A stretch of 64,000 nt of DNA from Chrysomallon squamiferum (lineage: Eukaryota; Mollusca; Gastropoda; Neomphalida; Peltospiridae), in NCBI GenBank assembly GCA_012295275.1, contig CM022665.1, positions 34,218,022 through 34,282,021 on the forward strand. The letters run 5' to 3'. Position numbers and translations under genes: made by a program. The notes under the pieces are model-generated. The model was not told the origin of the DNA and did no database searches. It was given only the letters and a program-made list of their open reading frames with translations. This document shows positions 11,213 through 26,080 of this stretch, piece by piece; the first letter of the stretch is position 1; each line of letters starts with the position of its first letter.

Positions 11213-13231
11213 GTACAACTACAGACACAGGCTGGGAAATTTTCTTACTCTGGGACAGTGGACGCAATGAAAAATGTCAATTCATATGGCTTGGTAAGAG
11301 GAGTGGTAACTGAATAGATGTCTCAGAAACAAACGAACAAACAAACAAATGATAACAATAATAACAATAATAATAATAATAATAATTAATTGGATTCAGT
11401 CAGAACTATAAGGGAGTATTCAAAGATGCTGAGTTAAAACGAGTGATAGGGGACGAAAATTAAACATTACGAATACGCTTATTTCACATATTCATTAATC
11501 ATGTAGACAATGAAACATTAATTTTAGCTTCAGCAGAATAATGAAAGATATAATATTTATGCTTTTTCTTACAATTGTTTTGTTTGTCACAAAGATTTTA
11601 AATATGCGATATGTAGCATACAATATCAATGAGAGTCGTATCGCCACAATTAGAACGTCCTATTTCCTATTAAAAATTATAAACTCGACCAGTGTACAGC
11701 AAAATATGATACTAGAGTTCTGTCCCTTAGCTGCTTTTCTTTCTAAAGTTTTAATTAATTTTTTTTTAAATATTTACCCTGTATAATGTATTTAAAAAAA
11801 AAAAAAAAAATCTTTAATTTTTAATATTGTATGCTGGATATGGTATTATGAGAGCTCATTATATTAAACTGCTTTAACTCGATTTAATTGGCTTAATGTC
11901 TTACTATATATTTATTTATTTATTTTAATTAATTTATTTTTTAGTATTATTAAAAAAAAAAATATATATAATAATAATAAATAAAAATATTTTAATTTCT
12001 GCTTTTTATGTCATACCTGCTGTCGCTTGTCTGGTGTATTTTAAACATATTTTACTTTGTTCTTTAACTTCAGTTAAATGATATATTATTGTATGCCATG
12101 CTTATACCTCGGAGATGGGAATTTGCACTCATAAAAGAATACAAATGCAGTTTTTTTTTACTTGAAAGAAAGTAAGCGATGCATGGATAGGTTTGCCTTC
12201 TGTCAAACCGTTTGTAAACTCAATTTAAAAAAATAAAAATAAAAACTATAAAAGATAAAAAAAAAAATTCATAGTTTTATTTATGATCGATTGATTGATT
12301 TTGTTGTGAGGATAATTGCTGGGTGTTGTTTATTAAAAGTTCTAATAATTTAACTCGTGTGTGTTTGTATTAACATTGTTATAAGACCAATTTTCAAAAC
12401 TCACATTAAAAAATTATTTTGAAATATGAGTTTAAGGCAACAAGAACGCAGTAAATAAAATTAAATATTCGACTTAGTCTAAAATAATAATGTCTTCATC
12501 TGCAAACATTAAAATCGATCGTGGTGGGGAAGAAAAGGAACATATTTGTAGCGAGAAATTAGTGTTGAAAGACGTACAACTTTGTTAATACAGTGTCCGT
12601 GTTGAAATATTTATTATATTAGAATTATGTAAAGGGTTTCTAGTCATAACAATTATTCTGTGATAAAGGTTAGAGCATTTTTCACAAATATTCATTGAAT
12701 CACAGCATTCTTCTTATATCAAACGTATTTTTAATTTAGAAAAAAAAGAAAAAAAAAAAAAAAAGAAGAAGAAAACCTATATTATATGAACATTAATACT
12801 AAAGAGTTAAGCGAGGAAGAAGACAACAAAATAATTGTGGTATCCTTAATTTCTTTTTTTTACCTGTGTTCTACACAGATGCGAGGTACTTTCCGAGGAA
12901 TGTCATGGCCTCTCTTATCATATGGTATTGTCAATGCGGTCTTCTTTGGTGTGTATGGAAATAGTCTAAAGCTTTTGCAGTGGGTGAGAAAAGATGAAGA
13001 TCGCATTTCGAATATGGATATTTTCCTTTCTGGATGCTTGGCAGGGGCCGCCTCAGTCATGTTTGGCTGTCCCATTGACCTCTTTAAGGTCGTTCTTCAG
13101 TCCCAGATCCCACACGAGATTACTTCATCCGGTAAGACGGGTTAAGCAATACGCATGTCTTCCGTATGTTGCCAGTTAGAGGCAAATACAATCGTTCAGA
13201 TGGCTAATTCAGGATATTTTATTAATTATTA

Positions 13232-13262
<31 letters not shown>

Positions 13263-14071
13263 CCATCATTTCGCCTACTTTCTTTCATATTAAAATATGG
13301 AGTATATCCCCCAACCCTTTGTATACTAGCATGTTTTACTTACGATCCAACAGTGATATTAAGAAAAATAAGTAAAATAAAACATTTTAAAAAGTAAAGA
13401 AATCGGGAAAGTTACACCTGTAACATGAAAATAACGATCAAATAATTTAATATAAAAACATGAAAACAAAAAAACCCACCTTAACAATGCAAATTATATT
13501 CACCTTCAGTTTCAACTTAATTATAATAACAATATATTCTTTGTTAAAAGAAACGCTGAATGATAACTTCTTATTTGATTGTTTATTTTCACAGGTGGGC
13601 ATGTAACATATCGTGTTGGAAAATTCTATAAAGGACCCTGGGAATGTGCAGTGGACCTGTTTAGAAAGAATGGAATTAGAGGTTGGTACAAAGGCTTGGT
13701 CGCAATGCTCTATCGCGATGTGCCATCATTTGGTCTATACTGTTCTGTGTATGAGTATCTCAGTAGCCAGATGCACAGATACCAATGGACAGATTCAAGA
13801 GGAATTACTTCAAGTATTGTAGAAGGGAGGTTGTGCGGGTATTTCCGCATGGGTCGTAGTAATGCCCCTTGATTTCGTTAAAAGTCGTCTGCAGTCAGAC
13901 GTTCAAGGAAAATACAAAGGCATCATAGACTGTTTTAAAAAGAGCGCTGAAAGCGAAGGAATTCGTGTTTTATTCAGGGGAACTCTAATAACGTGTCTGA
14001 GAGCATTTCCAGTAAACGCAACAACATTTTTAGTTTACTCACAAACTCTACAGTATCTCTCCTACCTTTAG
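11213..14071 (+). pseudogene. SLC25 carrier copy 2: no first exon, frameshift in the third repeat
   Basis: Exons 11213-11293, 12879-13131 and 13595-14071 correspond to exons 2-4 of copy 1, and all splice sites are conserved. Exon 4 is 477 nt instead of 476: AGAAGGGAGG at 13,821 replaces AGCGGGAGG, shifting the frame just before the third signature MPLDFVK, which is lost from the product. The exon with the first signature (HPFDTVK) has no counterpart in this unit; the homologous position holds LRRC74A intron. Likely a pseudogene. Confidence 0.85.
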
Positions 14072-15537
14072 ATTATATTAATCATAGACATATCCTTTAA
14101 TACTGAGATATGCGATATATATATATATATACATACATACATTTTGAATATATTAATTCGTATTTCGTTACTGATCAATTTTTTTTTTTCAAAACTGTTA
14201 TTAGATTTAGTTAGGGCATACTCGTTTTAAATAGGTAATAAATATTATTAACATCCACATTAAGTGTTATTTACGGTTGCTGTTTTTGTTCATTAATGAT
14301 GTGATTACCTTCTCAGCCAAATTAATATGCAGTTCTTGAAGGACACTCGCACAAAGCTTTAGACATGTACAAATCCCAACATATAATCAAGGGTTTTCTC
14401 TGTATTCAGTTTAGCACTCAATAAAGTAAAACAAATAAATAAAAAATAATTTAAAAAAGTTACAAAAAGAATAAATTAAGAATTATTATTATTTTTTTGT
14501 TTTGTTTAAACCAACAAAAACCACCTAAAAACAACAACAACAACCCATTGTTATTTGTCTAAAATAACTGGAAGATGCTAAAATATTATTCAGAAATACT
14601 AAAATGAGAAATGTGATGAAGGAATCTCGACATTTTGTTATTAAAATTATTTTATTAGATATCATTTGTGGATTTTTTATTTTTTGTGTGAAAATTGTGT
14701 GTTGTGTTTTATTTTATTTTCATCTCTATTTTTTATTATTATTATTTTTTTTAACCTGATAATTCTGGTTATTTAAATCTTCAATTCTTTATTCAATAAA
14801 AAATTCATATGTACTTCTGAGAATCTCTAGAAGCATGTCTTTATGATATCACTGCAAAAATTATGAAACTGCAGTATATCACGCGATCATTATATTTACG
14901 GAGTATGATATTCAATATTTATAATATTCTAACGAGCAGTTTCAGAAATTATGTTTTGCATATTTGTAGATAAATTTTAAAGTTTTAATATGTACATTAT
15001 CAAATAGAAGACGCAAATTAAATAAATAAATTAATAATAATAATAATAACAACAACAATAATAGTAATACAACAGTGTATATTTCCAAATAAGTAATAAC
15101 TTTATAAAACAAATCTATCAACGAAAATTGATTCCATTATTTCTGCGGTTTATCTTCACGATACCCATTCTGCTGCAAGTTCACTGAAAAAAAAAAAAAA
15201 TATATATATATATTTAAATATTCTTCAAAATAGTCAAATTAAAAACATATTGAAAATTATTAACATTGTCATAATCACCGTTTATATTGCTATTATTATT
15301 ATTATTAAGACGTACGAATGATTATTTATAGGCTTTGTAATTAGAAAAACAAGAGGTACAAATAACTACTCGTCTAAATATTTGTCCCGACACGTTTGGC
15401 TTTAACCTTTTTATTTTTTTTATTTTTTTTTTTTTTTACGTCGACAATGCACTTCTTGGTTAGGTTTATGAAGTGCAATCGCTTATAATCACAATTAATA
15501 AAAACAGTGGTAATTCAAACGAACAAGTTAAAGTGGC

Positions 15538-15703
15538 TTACCTAACATCAACTAAACCTTCTTCATCCAGCATCTCACTGAGTACATTAGTTAGATAGTT
15601 AGCTTGTCGTTCTTTTAGGACGACAGTTAGTGCCTATGGTGATAAAAAACGTAGATGTGTTACTGTAAAATATAGAACTCCCTAAAATTCCTTTCTACTG
15701 TAA

Positions 15704-15758
<55 letters not shown>

Positions 15759-16263
15759 TTATTATTTTTATTATTTTTAACCGTACAGAAGTGATCATTA
15801 TAACAGATTCTTAATTTGTTTTTCCTGTAACATACCCACCTCCAAAGATCGGATGAAATCGAAAGGAGTAATCTTAGAACCTGGCACTTTATTTTTAAAA
15901 TAACTGATATAGTCAATGTTCTTATCTCTTAAATAACATTTTATGAAGCATAAGACATTTCCTTTGTTCATTTTATCAGCTGGAATTCCAAATATTACGT
16001 CTGTGTTCGCAGAGATGAAAAACAAATGAAAATACAACATTAAATACACATACATAAAAAGCCTAAATATTAATGAGACAAGACCTATTTTTGAATTTAT
16101 ATGGATCTTTGTTTTTATGAAAGTAAATAAACAGACTTTTGTTTATAAGCTATCTCGAAAGACAAAATAATATAATAAAACAAAATAAAATAAATAAAAA
16201 ATAATTAATAAACACAAACATTCGAAAACTTCATCTTTAAAATAAGTTTTATTACTGCTTACA

Positions 16264-16304
<41 letters not shown>

Positions 16305-19300
16305 GCCCGAATATTTATTTATAATTTTTAGACATGAATGTTATTTTAATACAATTACTTTGTTCATTTTCTGCCTTTCGAAGAGCGAAGTCTCCTAAAA
16401 CAACGCCATGTTTAATTATAACCGGTCTTGTTTTCAAAAATTCATTTTTCTGTTGAATAAAACTATCATCCACTTCCACGAACTGCACGAATATTGACAG
16501 AAAACAAAAAAATGATAATAATGATAATAAATAATAAAAAAACAAATTAGGTAAAAAGATAATATTTTAATATAATGTGTTTTAAAAATGTGCCTGTTAT
16601 ACATACGTGTGTATGTATGTATATTTATTCGTGTATTTATTTATGATGACGATTATTATTATTATTATACATTTTTTTCCTAATCTTCTCATTATTGTTT
16701 TAATACTGCACGGTCTTTAATAAATAATAACTATTGTAGTTATTTTGCATGTACTTGCCGACATATCCAGTAAACTGACGGCGCTGTTTTCTGTAGAGAT
16801 TGCTGTGAGAAGAGCTTTGGCCCCAGCCACTTCCATCGGATTGTGAGCTATCTAAATATTAATAACAACAACAATATTAATTTATTTAATCTGATGAAAC
16901 TCATGCTTAAATTAATTTGAAATCTTTAACATTGTATCAAACATTTTGATACAACTTTTCCCCGGATTTTATCTGATGATTTATGTTGACATGATATGCC
17001 TATTTACTACATGTTGCACTGTTTAGAGTTTTAGACAGCTTAATCAATATTTCTATAAGGAGAATCGTCATATCGTTTACAGGTTTTAATTATTATTGCT
17101 TTTTTCTGTTCCAATTTCTTATCATACAGAAAATCAACGAATACAGATAATTTTATAAAATGACTGGAACATTAAAGTGCATCTATTGAGATAAGAATAA
17201 ATAATGTAATAAAATTATTTGTATTTAAAATATGTTATTTTAATGTCTTGAGCGACATGTCATCGACATGTTGTACTCCAGAGGTGTCTCGATTCCTATA
17301 ACAAGGCATGACAATAAAATAATAGTTTCACCATTACGTAACTGGATCATGATGTCATTGTTCTATTCCATCTTGTCGAAGTTATAATTAAATCTTTAAT
17401 CCCATTCACGGTACCCTCAAATAAGACAATGGACTAGGCCACATGGTCGAGTGTCGTCCCATCCAATCAAATCCCATGTACCGGCCACAGAGGAACAACA
17501 AAACAAGTTGAATTTGCGTATTTGTGTATTTAATATTCAAGCACTATATTCAGGGATACTGTGTTCAGATACACTATCATCATCCTAGTTACGAAGTTCA
17601 AGTTTCACGAGGTGTCCAACTGCATCGAGGTACTGGAGAGGTGTCTTGGCTCCAGCCTGCAACTGTCTCTTGAGACGTCCTAGCCGGTTGTCACATTCCC
17701 TGTACACTCGCTTCCTGGGTGGAGCTGCACCTGAATTATTTTGTCCCGCTCTGCCTTCTCGATTCCTTGGATGAGGTCTACAAACTTGTAGATGTTGGGG
17801 TGCTGGTGGGGTAGAGCTCTGTTGAGCCTTGAATGGAACCCTTCCAAGTTGTTGTTTGTCCTGGGTCCTGTGGTGGCAGAGTGGTTCCACAAGAGAACAG
17901 GAAAGCGGGAGTCATCGTCCACCCAGTTTGTCACCGTGTAATCGTTCATCTCGACTGCTCTTGGCTTCCAACCAGGCACCCTGGACCTCAGCAATCGGAA
18001 GCAGTGGCAGTGCTGCAGCTCGTCGGATCCACGTCTGCACGTCTGGGTCGTTCTTGTGCAGGATGGCTAGTCCGAGGTCAGCGGTCTTGCGCCACACAGC
18101 CTGGCAGAAGTGGAAGAAGCAGCCTTTCAGCACAGCACGTGGAAAAACCTGCTCAAGAGCCCGGATGGAAGCCATCTCGAAGTCCGTTTGGCATACGGGG
18201 ACCAAACAATCCATGCACAATGTACACTTGGTCCCACAAACCAGGGCAAGAGGAGAACGTCCATGTAGATCGTCTCGGCCGCCTGTAGATTTCTTACCTG
18301 ATCATCGGTTGAGAATACCACCATTTTGTCAGCATCTCCATCCGTGAACAAGAGGAAGCGCTTCCCATCTTTTGTTTGTGTCCAGGGTCCTTGTAGGTCC
18401 AGTTCTTCTCTGGAGGCTGGGAGGACGGGGATGGTGGTTTTACGATAACGGTACAAGGCGCTCTTCACACTGTGGAAGGTAGGCAAGACGGGAACGCGGG
18501 CAATCTCATCGTTGTAGATCTGTTGCATGGTTGCATCGCTTGCGGATGGTGCTCATGAAACGAATGGCAGTCTCGTTATCGGGTGGGTGATCGTGCCCAA
18601 AGGAATTGCGAACATAGTCGCCAACAGTGGTAACTTTCCCCTTGCATGGCCTGTCAACGCACCTCCAGTAAACACTGTCAGCATTCGATCGGTTCTTACT
18701 GTACAGATACCCATCAAGTAAGACCTATGGTTGACCACGAGCAGACTGGACGTATTCCACTTTCCTCAGACCCGCCATACTGATAACTATAGGTACCGTC
18801 TTGATCACAGCCTTCTAACCCAGTTTGAGACAATTCTACTAATTTGCGAATAAGAAGTGTTGACTACTAATTTGCTTTTCATGAGTAGGATTCACCGCAA
18901 TGGATTAATAAACAAAACAAACCAGAGAAGACTGGCTAAACAAAACACTGTAAGGCAAGGGAGGATTCACCAATTTGAAAAACAATTAAACATGACACGG
19001 GATGCAATTGAAAATGTTAAACAAGCTAATGAAGATTTGATCAACAGGCTAAAGAAAACAATGTGAAACAAAGGAAGATTAACCAATTTTCCAAAAAAAG
19101 ATCGCACAAGATTCGATTGTTTTAACTGACAGAGAAGATTGGATTAATAGGCTAAACAAAACAATTTGTGAAACAAAGGAGGATTAACCAATGTTCAAGA
19201 AATAAAAGAAACACAAGACACAAAACAAATAATACATTTACCGCATTGGATTAGCCCATTCAGCAGCGAGGTAGGGTCAGGTTGTTATTCCTGTATTAAT

Positions 19301-22300
19301 TTCGACAAAATGGGATTCGGCAAGATGGGACGACACCATTTTTGAAGGCAAAATTAGGATCACACCTCATCGCCAATTTCAAACGAAAAAGATTAACTTG
19401 AGCATGTAAATAACTGTTAAATTTGTTTTCTAATATAATACAGTTTACTTCTGTTTTACTCTCAGGGATGCCTAGAGCTAGTCTGTTGATTCGTACCTAT
19501 TTAATAACATACACACAGACACACACACACACACACACACTCTCTCTCTCTCTCTTTCTTTCTGTCACTTTGGGGTATTAAAATATTTTATTATCATCTC
19601 AACAGTTTATTAGTATTAGTTCAAAAAACAAGAGAAGACACATGTTTCCCACTTTAATGTTTTATTATATCTTTGAAATATGCTTGTGACAATATTAACA
19701 GGTACAACTACAGACACAGGCTGGGAAATTTTCTTACTCTGGGACAGTGGACGCAATGAAAAATGTCAATTCATATGGCTTGGTAAGAGGAGTGGTAACT
19801 GAATAGATGTCTCAGAAACAAACGAACAAACAAACAAATGATAACAATAATAACAATAATAATAATAATAATAATTAATTGGATTCAGTCAGAACTATAA
19901 GGGAGTATTCAAAGATGCTGAGTTAAAACGAGTGATAGGGGACGAAAATTAAACATTACGAATACGCTTATTTCACATATTCATTAATCATGTAGACAAT
20001 GAAACATTAATTTTAGCTTCAGCAGAATAATGAAAGATATAATATTTATGCTTTTTCTTACAATTGTTTTGTTTGTCACAAAGATTTTAAATATGCGATA
20101 TGTAGCATACAATATCAATGAGAGTCGTATCGCCACAATTAGAACGTCCTATTTCCTATTAAAAATTATAAACTCGACCAGTGTACAGCAAAATATGATA
20201 CTAGAGTTCTGTCCCTTAGCTGCTTTTCTTTCTAAAGTTTTAATTAATTTTTTTAAAATATTTACCCTGTATAATGTAAAAAAAAAAAAAAAAAAAAAAA
20301 ATCTTTAATTTTTTAATATTGTATGCTGGATATGGTATTATGAGAGCTCATTATATTAAACTGTTTTAACTCGATTTAATTGGCTTAATGTCTTACTATA
20401 TATTTATTTATTTATTTTAATTAATTTATTTTTTTTAGTATTATTAAAAAAAATATATATATAATAATAATAAATAAAAATATTTTAATTTCTGCTTTTT
20501 TTATGTCATACCTGCTGTCGCTTGTCTGGTGTATTTTAAACATATTTTACTTTGTTCTTTAACTTCAGTTAAATGATATATTATTGTATGCCATGCTTAT
20601 ACCTCGGAGATGGGAATTTGCACTCATAAAAGAATACAAATGCAGTTTGTTTTTTTACTTGAAAGAAAGTAAGCGATGCATGGATAGGTTTGCCTTCTGT
20701 CAAACCGTTTGTAAACTCAATTTAAAAAATAATAAAATAAAAACTATAAAAGATAAAAAAAAAAATTCATAGTTTTATTTATGATCGATTGATTGATTTT
20801 GTTGTGAGGATAATTGCTGGGTGTTGTTTATTAAAAGTTCTAATAATTTAACTCGTGTGTGTTTGTATTAACATTGTTATAAGACCAATTTTCAAAACTC
20901 ACATTAAAAAATTATTTTGAAATATGAGTTTAAGGCAACAAGAACGCAGTAAATAAAATTAAATATTCGACTTAGTCTAAAATAATAATGTCTTCATCTG
21001 CAAACATTAAAATCGATCGTGGTGGGGGAAGAAAAGGAACATATTTGTAGCGAGAAATTAGTGTTGAAAGACGTACAACTTTGTTAATACAGTGTCCGTG
21101 TTGAAATATTTATTATATTAGAATTATGTAAAGGGTTTCTAGTCATAACAATTATTCTGTGATAAAGGTTAGAGCATTTTTCACAAATATTCATTGAATC
21201 ACAGCATTCTTCTTATATCAAACGTATTTTTAATTTAGAAAAGAAAGAAAAAGAAAAAAAAAAAAAAAAAGAAGAAGAAAACCTATATTATATGAACATT
21301 AATACTAAAGAGTTAAGCGAGGAAGAAGACAACAAAATAATTGTGGTATCCTTAATTTCTTTTTTTTTACCTGTGTTCTACACAGATGCGAGGTACTTTC
21401 CGAGGAATGTCATGGCCTCTCTTATCATATGGTATTGTCAATGCGGTCTTCTTTGGTGTGTATGGAAATAGTCTAAAGCTTTTGCAGTGGGTGAGAAAAG
21501 ATGAAGATCGCATTTCGAATATGGATATTTTCCTTTCTGGATGCTTGGCAGGGGCCGCCTCAGTCATGTTTGGCTGTCCCATTGACCTCTTTAAGGTCGT
21601 TCTTCAGTCCCAGATCCCACACGAGATTACTTCATCCGGTAAGACGGGTTAAGCAATACGCATGTCTTCCGTATGTTGCCAGTTAGAGGCAAATACAATC
21701 GTTCAGATGGCTAATTCAGGATATTTTTTATTAATTATTAATTTTTTTTTTTTTTTTTTTTTTCCATCATTTCGCCTACTTTCTTTCATATTAAAATATG
21801 GAGTATATCCCCCAACCCTTTGTATACTAGCATGTTTTACTTACGATCCAACAGTGATATTAAGAAAAATAAGTAAAATAAAACATTTTAAAAAGTAAAG
21901 AAATCGGGAAAGTTACACCTGTAACATGAAAATAACGATCAAATAATTTAATATAAAAACATGAAAACAAAAAAACCCACCTTAACAATGCAAATTATAT
22001 TCACCTTCAGTTTCAACTTAATTATAATAACAATATATTCTTTGTTAAAAGAAACGCTGAATGATAACTTCTTATTTGATTGTTTATTTTCACAGGTGGG
22101 CATGTAACATATCGTGTTGGAAAATTCTATAAAGGACCCTGGGAATGTGCAGTGGACCTGTTTAGAAAGAATGGAATTAGAGGTTGGTACAAAGGCTTGG
22201 TCGCAATGCTCTATCGCGATGTGCCATCATTTGGTCTATACTGTTCTGTGTATGAGTATCTCAGTAGCCAGATGCACAGATACCAATGGACAGATTCAAG

Positions 22301-24855
22301 AGGAATTACTTCAAGTATTGTAGCGGGAGGTTGTGCGGGTATTTCCGCATGGGTCGTAGTAATGCCCCTTGATTTCGTTAAAAGTCGTCTGCAGTCAGAC
22401 GTTCAAGGAAAATACAAAGGCATCATAGACTGTTTTAAAAAGAGCGCTGAAAGCGAAGGAATTCGTGTTTTATTCAGGGGAACTCTAATAACGTGTCTGA
22501 GAGCATTTCCAGTAAACGCAACAACATTTTTAGTTTACTCACAAACTCTACAGTATCTCTCCTACCTTTAGATTATATTAATCATAGACATATCCTTTAA
22601 TACTGAGATATGCGATATATATATATATACATACATTTTGAATATATTATTTCGCAAGTATTCAAATTATATTTTTATCATTTCTTAGTTTCATCGAAGG
22701 TACACTAAACACGTTTTAAAATTACCTTGAAAATTATCATAAGCGTATTTTCAGCTAGCGCTTTGCTAATCGTCACAGCACCTGTTAGTCCTATGCGGTT
22801 TGAACTCACGTCCAGCTCTTTCAGTTTCTTCGCATTTGTCAACATACCGGCCACAGCAACAGCGCCTTCACTGCCCAATCCGTTAAAAGAGATGTTCACT
22901 TTTTCCAGTGAAGGGCTTTCCTGGAACGAGTTTAAAGATTTTAAAGTGTGATGTAAATATATTTTAAATGTTAAACAAATGCTATGTATCTTGAGTATGT
23001 ATGTCAATATATAATTGTCAAAACTTATATTTTGGCGTTATCGTCACTAAAAATATATATAATGTTTCTGATTTTGTACTCAGTTCTAAATCCATTTCTT
23101 TGGTCTTAAAGTTAATTATATTAGTTTGATTTAACATAAAATGCATTTTACATAAATAAAATTATTCACCATCAAGGACTGAGTCAGTTTTCTGTTTCGC
23201 TTATGTCAACAACAACATCAGCCAAAAAAAAAAAAAAATAATAATAATAATAATGATCCAGAAATCAAAACACTGATTTAGGAAAAGAAATTTCAATAGT
23301 ATTTTATTTAAAAAATCCCATCGTACCGTTAGCCCTAAATGGCGTTTTATCCAATTAAGGTGGAATGAATCTCACCTTGATTGCATTACAAAGTATTGCT
23401 GCTCCAACACCTCGAAAATGATTCCAACTGAGGTTGAGTTCCTCCAAATATTCATTTTCTTCTGCAAATAAATAAATAAACAAACAAACAACCAAACAAA
23501 TAAATAAATAATATGTAATGATATATAAAATGATAGAAAAGAATTCGATATGTATTGTTAGTTTATATATTTACTTACTTAGTGGGATTACTAATCCCCT
23601 AGCTGTCTCTTCGCCCAGCCCATTGTTACTTAAGTTTAAAACTCGTAAGCTGAAATTATCCTACAAATAAATAAATAAATACATTTTACAATTTATAGTA
23701 CACCTGTGTCGCATACGAAGATAAAGCTAAAAGGAATGAGTTTTATTTTTATTTTTTATTTTTTCAAACAAAAAACCCCTAAAAATCAGCCATTGCTGAT
23801 AATAAAGAATAACAATAAATTTTGATGGCAATACCTATGGATATTTACTGAAGTTGTCAGTTATTTTTGAATATATGCTGATAAAAATATTGTTATTGTT
23901 GTTGTTTCTGATATTATTATTATTATTGTTGTTGTTGTTGTTAGTGCTATTGTTATTTTTACTGTTACCGTATATGTCCTTTTTTTTTTCACTGCTACAT
24001 TACTGTAATATAAAAAATTATAACAATTCCATAGGAAACCAACTTGAAACATTGAAAATGAATACTCCTAGAACTTACGCAAAGTGCTCTACAAAAATAG
24101 ATACCGTCTTTGTCTTTGAACTCATTGCCTGGAACAAATTTATATTTTCTTTAATTATGGTTTGTAAAATAAATAAATAAATGTTTTATTTATTTGATTT
24201 ATTGGTAGGAGATTTAGCTTTGTGAGCTTGATAAGGTCATCTTAAAGTCTGCTAAAAATAATATTTTTTTAAATGTAGAATTCAGATATCATTTTCATTC
24301 AGAAAAAGATTAAGCAGTGTTGAACAGTGGTTTCAGGGAGTCGTGATTCGATTATTCCAGTACGGTTCAAACGAAGTAGTTCTTGTATTCCGTATCGTAA
24401 ACATACTATGTATTTTGTTTCGATCATTTGCTGATTTGGATCAGACATGGTATTATCAGAAAGATTTTGTGGATGCTCTATAGTGTCTTTATGTTGTTTT
24501 GTCATTTGTAGTCATTCAATTTACAGCCAAAACGCTGGGACTCATAATTATGTACAGGACAGCGTTCCTTCATTCAAACACATTCATTCTTTCTTTCTAT
24601 CTCTCTTAGAAGAACTATACTATGCATAGCAGTGTATCTGAAATATATTTTTCAGTGATTAATTCTTTTTCATTATTACCATTTCCACATTTATTTAATT
24701 ATTTATTTTAAAAATATAAAACGATATTTATAATTACTTTAACTTTTTTTTTTTTGTAATTCTATTAGCAATTTTGTTTCCATTTTCTTCTCTTTTTTTT
24801 TTAATTATTTTATAAAATGTACCAGTGTCTCTATAACCACGATACAGATATAAAA

Positions 24856-24897
<42 letters not shown>

Positions 24898-25996
24898 TCA
24901 CCTGATATATTCAGAATCTGTAGCGTGGTGTTAATTGTTAGCATTTCACCAAAGGCATATGCTCCTCTGCTTTTCAATCTGTTGTTGGCGATATTCTGGA
25001 AAACATAAAACGTTTAAAAGTAATATATTTATAACAGAATAGTTTGTTTGCTGGTAAATGGTAATTAAATGTACGTGTCGAAATAAAAAAATAAAAAAAT
25101 ATATATATAGAATTATGGCTGTACAGAATAAATAAATAAATAAATAAATAAAAACTACTACGGACACTGTTCAGTTTAAACATTCCAGAGAAATAATAGA
25201 AATAAAAGAATTTAAGTCTGTTAAAGTTAATTTGAATAACAAAAGAATTTCAGTTGCAGAGTTCTGGTATGAGACGTGACTGGCTGTAGGATCAGTCTTC
25301 CTACGCTCTTATCGAGCAGTATTTATTTCGATCGGTATTTAGCTTGATTCATGTTTAACATATATTTATCTAATGCCATTTCTTTCCTGCCTATGGTAGG
25401 GTGCCTCGAAAAACATTCGTTGCTGCGAATCATTAAAAACTAACAAAATAAATTTGGATTCTGCAATTTGTGCTACTGTATTTACTGTAAACTATTATAG
25501 TAGAGATTTTCTACGTATTAATAAATCTATTTATTTTATTTTATTTTATTTTATTTGCCAGACCAGTTCCGCTATGTAGCAGTTGTCTTTAAGCATCTGA
25601 GCGACCGTTCGTCCGCCTTCGGCTTCCATTGCATTATCTTCCAGATCTAGATGTATCACGGTAGAGCTGTGCTAAATACAATTAAAAATATAACAGTTTT
25701 AATCTGCACATGAATTACTGAGTTGTCTTTTATTAATTTATGCGAAAAAAACATTAATGATGATAAAAAAGCAAAATGTGAGTAGATGTTATTCTGAAAT
25801 AAATTTTTTTTAAAAATCACTAAAAAGAATAAAAGTAAATAATAATAATAATAAATTAATAAATAAATAAAGAGAAAGAAAAAATGAATGAACGAGTAAG
25901 CAAACCTTTCCTTTCCTGCTAATAATAAATAAACAATACCGTGGTTGTTTTACTTTTTCTTTCTTTTATTTTTAATTAATAATTTATTTATTTATT

Positions 25997-26080
<84 letters not shown>

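Larger units (their letters stand above)
8857..17360. repeat. Tandem segmental duplication, unit B
   Basis: Second complete copy of the segment. It differs from unit A by a +1 change in carrier exon 4 (near 13,823), by an uninterrupted LRRC74A tail, and by the sequence of the first ~50 bp of the MULE, which matches unit C instead of unit A. The junction to unit A is seamless: LRRC74A intron sequence at 8,348-8,856 runs directly into the MULE end. Confidence 0.93.
17361..22650. repeat. Tandem segmental duplication, unit C (3'-truncated)
   Basis: Third copy, containing the MULE and carrier exons 2-4 only. Similarity to A and B stops at about 22,650, some 80 bp after the carrier stop codon. The next sequence is LRRC74A intron leading into the exon at 22,726-22,920. 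About 3.2 kb (carrier 3' UTR, convergent intergenic DNA and the LRRC74A tail) is missing relative to A and B. Confidence 0.9.

Noticed and set aside
22705-23007. 100-codon minus-strand frame treated as a gene of its own
   Set aside because: Only 22,726-22,920 is coding, as one LRR exon; the rest is intron read-through.
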